Origin: Acidobacteriaceae bacterium
GTDB lineage: Bacteria > Acidobacteriota > Terriglobia > Terriglobales > Acidobacteriaceae
Reading direction: 5' to 3'
Assembly: GCA_030049955.1 (NCBI GenBank)
Contig: JASIJX010000557.1
Span: 1 to 6,050, forward strand
Length of the DNA: 6,050 nt
The notes under the pieces were generated by a model that was not told the DNA's origin, did no database searches, and was given only the letters and a program-made list of their open reading frames with translations. How positions within the stretch are numbered: the first letter of the stretch is position 1; every line of letters starts with the position of its first letter. Of this stretch, positions 5,247 to 6,050 are shown one piece after another. The translations under genes and the position numbers were made by a program.

Positions 5247-6050
5247 GAGCGCGATCCGCGTGCAGAGCTGGAGTCTCGGTAACAGGATCATTGCCGTCGC
5301 TGTTGCCTGGCTAATTGTCATCACCAGCCTCCACGGCTGGTTGAACGTCAACTGGACGGCCGTACTCAACGGTTACCTGCCGCCCGCAAAACGGAAGATC
5401 ATCGTCGGATATATTCCCGTGACCTGCCAGCTCACCTGTCCGGTTACCGACTACATCTCCAAATACTCGGAAAGCGGCGAGATGTTTCTGCCGCGCATGT
5501 TCCAGGGGTTTCCAGAACTGAAAGAAGCGCTCATCGCCAACAAAATTCAGGCCGCGTTCATCGTGGCGCCCATGGCCGTCGCTCTCGCAGCGCAGGGCGT
5601 GCCCATTAAGGTCATTTACCTCGGCCATCGCAACGGAAGCGCCGTAGTAGTTCGGCGAGACGGACCTATCTTCAACTTCGGCCAGTTGAGCGGCAAGACA
5701 ATCGCCATACCCAGCCGGTTCTCTGACGAGAGGTTGCTGCTGTTTCGAGCGATGCAGGCGTACGGCATGAAGCCCGATTCCGTGAAGATGGTCGAGATGG
5801 CTCCGCCCGATGTCTCGGGCGCCCTCGAGGCTGGAGCCATTGACGCTTTCGTGATGGGCGAGCCGTTCCCCTCGCAGGCGGAAATGGGAGGATACGGCCG
5901 CATTCTGTTTTACGCGGACAAATACTGGCCCAACTACATGTCGTGCATTCTCGTGGCCCGCGAAGATTTGATTCAGGGCCGCCCTGAAGTAGTACAGGTG
6001 CTGGTGGACGGCATTGCGCGCTCGGGCCTGTGGCTCGACCAGAGCCGGCC
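5236..6050 (+). CDS. ABC importer substrate-binding protein, NrtA/SsuA-like (3' end beyond the window)
   Basis: The frame is open from GTG 5236 to the right edge, giving 271 residues. GTG is chosen because a G-run (5224-5228) lies 7 nt upstream and no in-frame ATG occurs until residue 83. Residues about 18-35 (RIIAVAVAWLIVITSL) form one hydrophobic segment without a clear AXA site or a lipobox. The protein may therefore stay anchored in the inner membrane with its binding domain in the periplasm. The domain begins KIIVGYIPVT (54-63) and continues with family-like elements: FPELKEALIANKIQAAFIVAPMA (92-114 region), GVPIKVIY, LSGKTIAIPS (151-160) and GAIDAFVMGEPFPSQAE (200-216). These match type II periplasmic binding proteins of the nitrate/sulfonate/taurine (NMT1-like) group. 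An unusual CQLTCP (Cys64, Cys68) sits at the predicted ligand-cleft edge. It overlaps permease B by 11 nt. The ligand is unknown. Confidence 0.9.
   Translation, partial: MNLKSAIRVQSWSLGNRIIAVAVAWLIVITSLHGWLNVNWTAVLNGYLPPAKRKIIVGYIPVTCQLTCPVTDYISKYSESGEMFLPRMFQGFPELKEALIANKIQAAFIVAPMAVALAAQGVPIKVIYLGHRNGSAVVVRRDGPIFNFGQLSGKTIAIPSRFSDERLLLFRAMQAYGMKPDSVKMVEMAPPDVSGALEAGAIDAFVMGEPFPSQAEMGGYGRILFYADKYWPNYMSCILVAREDLIQGRPEVVQVLVDGIARSGLWLDQSR

Noticed and set aside
2909..6050. Assigning a specific substrate (nitrate, taurine, sulfonate, alginate)
   Set aside because: The NitT/TauT family covers many ligands, the ligand-contact residues cannot be judged without a structure or alignment, and the alginate-export name is a broad fold label. 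No metabolic gene for any of these substrates is in the window.
1..6050. CRISPR arrays, transposases, tRNA or rRNA genes
   Set aside because: No regularly spaced repeats, transposase-like reading frames with terminal inverted repeats, or tRNA/rRNA signatures were seen on either strand.

Overview
The window is about 58-60% GC by eye and carries a divergent gene pair block from a Gram-negative bacterium. The Gram-negative call rests on a secreted outer-membrane beta-barrel protein. The style of the genes (GC-rich, with a porin next to a NitT/TauT-type transporter) would suit an Acidobacteriota/Terriglobia-like or proteobacterial genome. The taxon is inference only, and no rRNA or tRNA gene is present to anchor it.

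Left part, minus strand (1-1060): a 56-codon ORF of unknown function with a strong ribosome binding site overlaps by 16 nt the start of an asparagine-synthase-like amide ligase. The ligase runs off the left edge. It keeps the synthetase PPi-loop (SGGIDS) but has a shortened, degenerate glutaminase domain with no catalytic N-terminal Cys. It is therefore probably not a normal glutamine-dependent AsnB but a specialised amide-bond or amidation enzyme. A short, translationally coupled partner ORF is reminiscent of a RiPP precursor plus modifying enzyme, but no known RiPP signature is visible.

Divergent control region (1061-1243): it contains a small perfect dyad (1116-1128) and a striking 12-bp inverted repeat with one mismatch (1174-1185 / 1202-1213). 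The repeat lies just upstream of the porin ribosome binding site.

Right part, plus strand (1244-6050): a signal-peptide-bearing outer-membrane barrel of the alginate-export-like type, a 150-nt gap, then a tightly packed four-gene run: permease A, ATPase, permease B, substrate-binding protein (cut by the right edge). Junctions in this run overlap by 1, 4 and 11 nt. The transporter is of the nitrate/sulfonate/taurine (NitT/TauT) ABC importer class. It has two paralogous permease genes, about 60% identical over their core, flanking a single ATPase gene, which suggests a heterodimeric membrane channel.

Taken together, the plus-strand genes could form a complete envelope-crossing import route: outer-membrane channel, membrane-anchored or secreted binding protein, heterodimeric permease, ATPase. 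The route is transcribed divergently from a possible small-peptide/amide-ligase unit. The substrate cannot be read from the sequence. A functional link between the two halves is a hypothesis based on adjacency and the shared control region.
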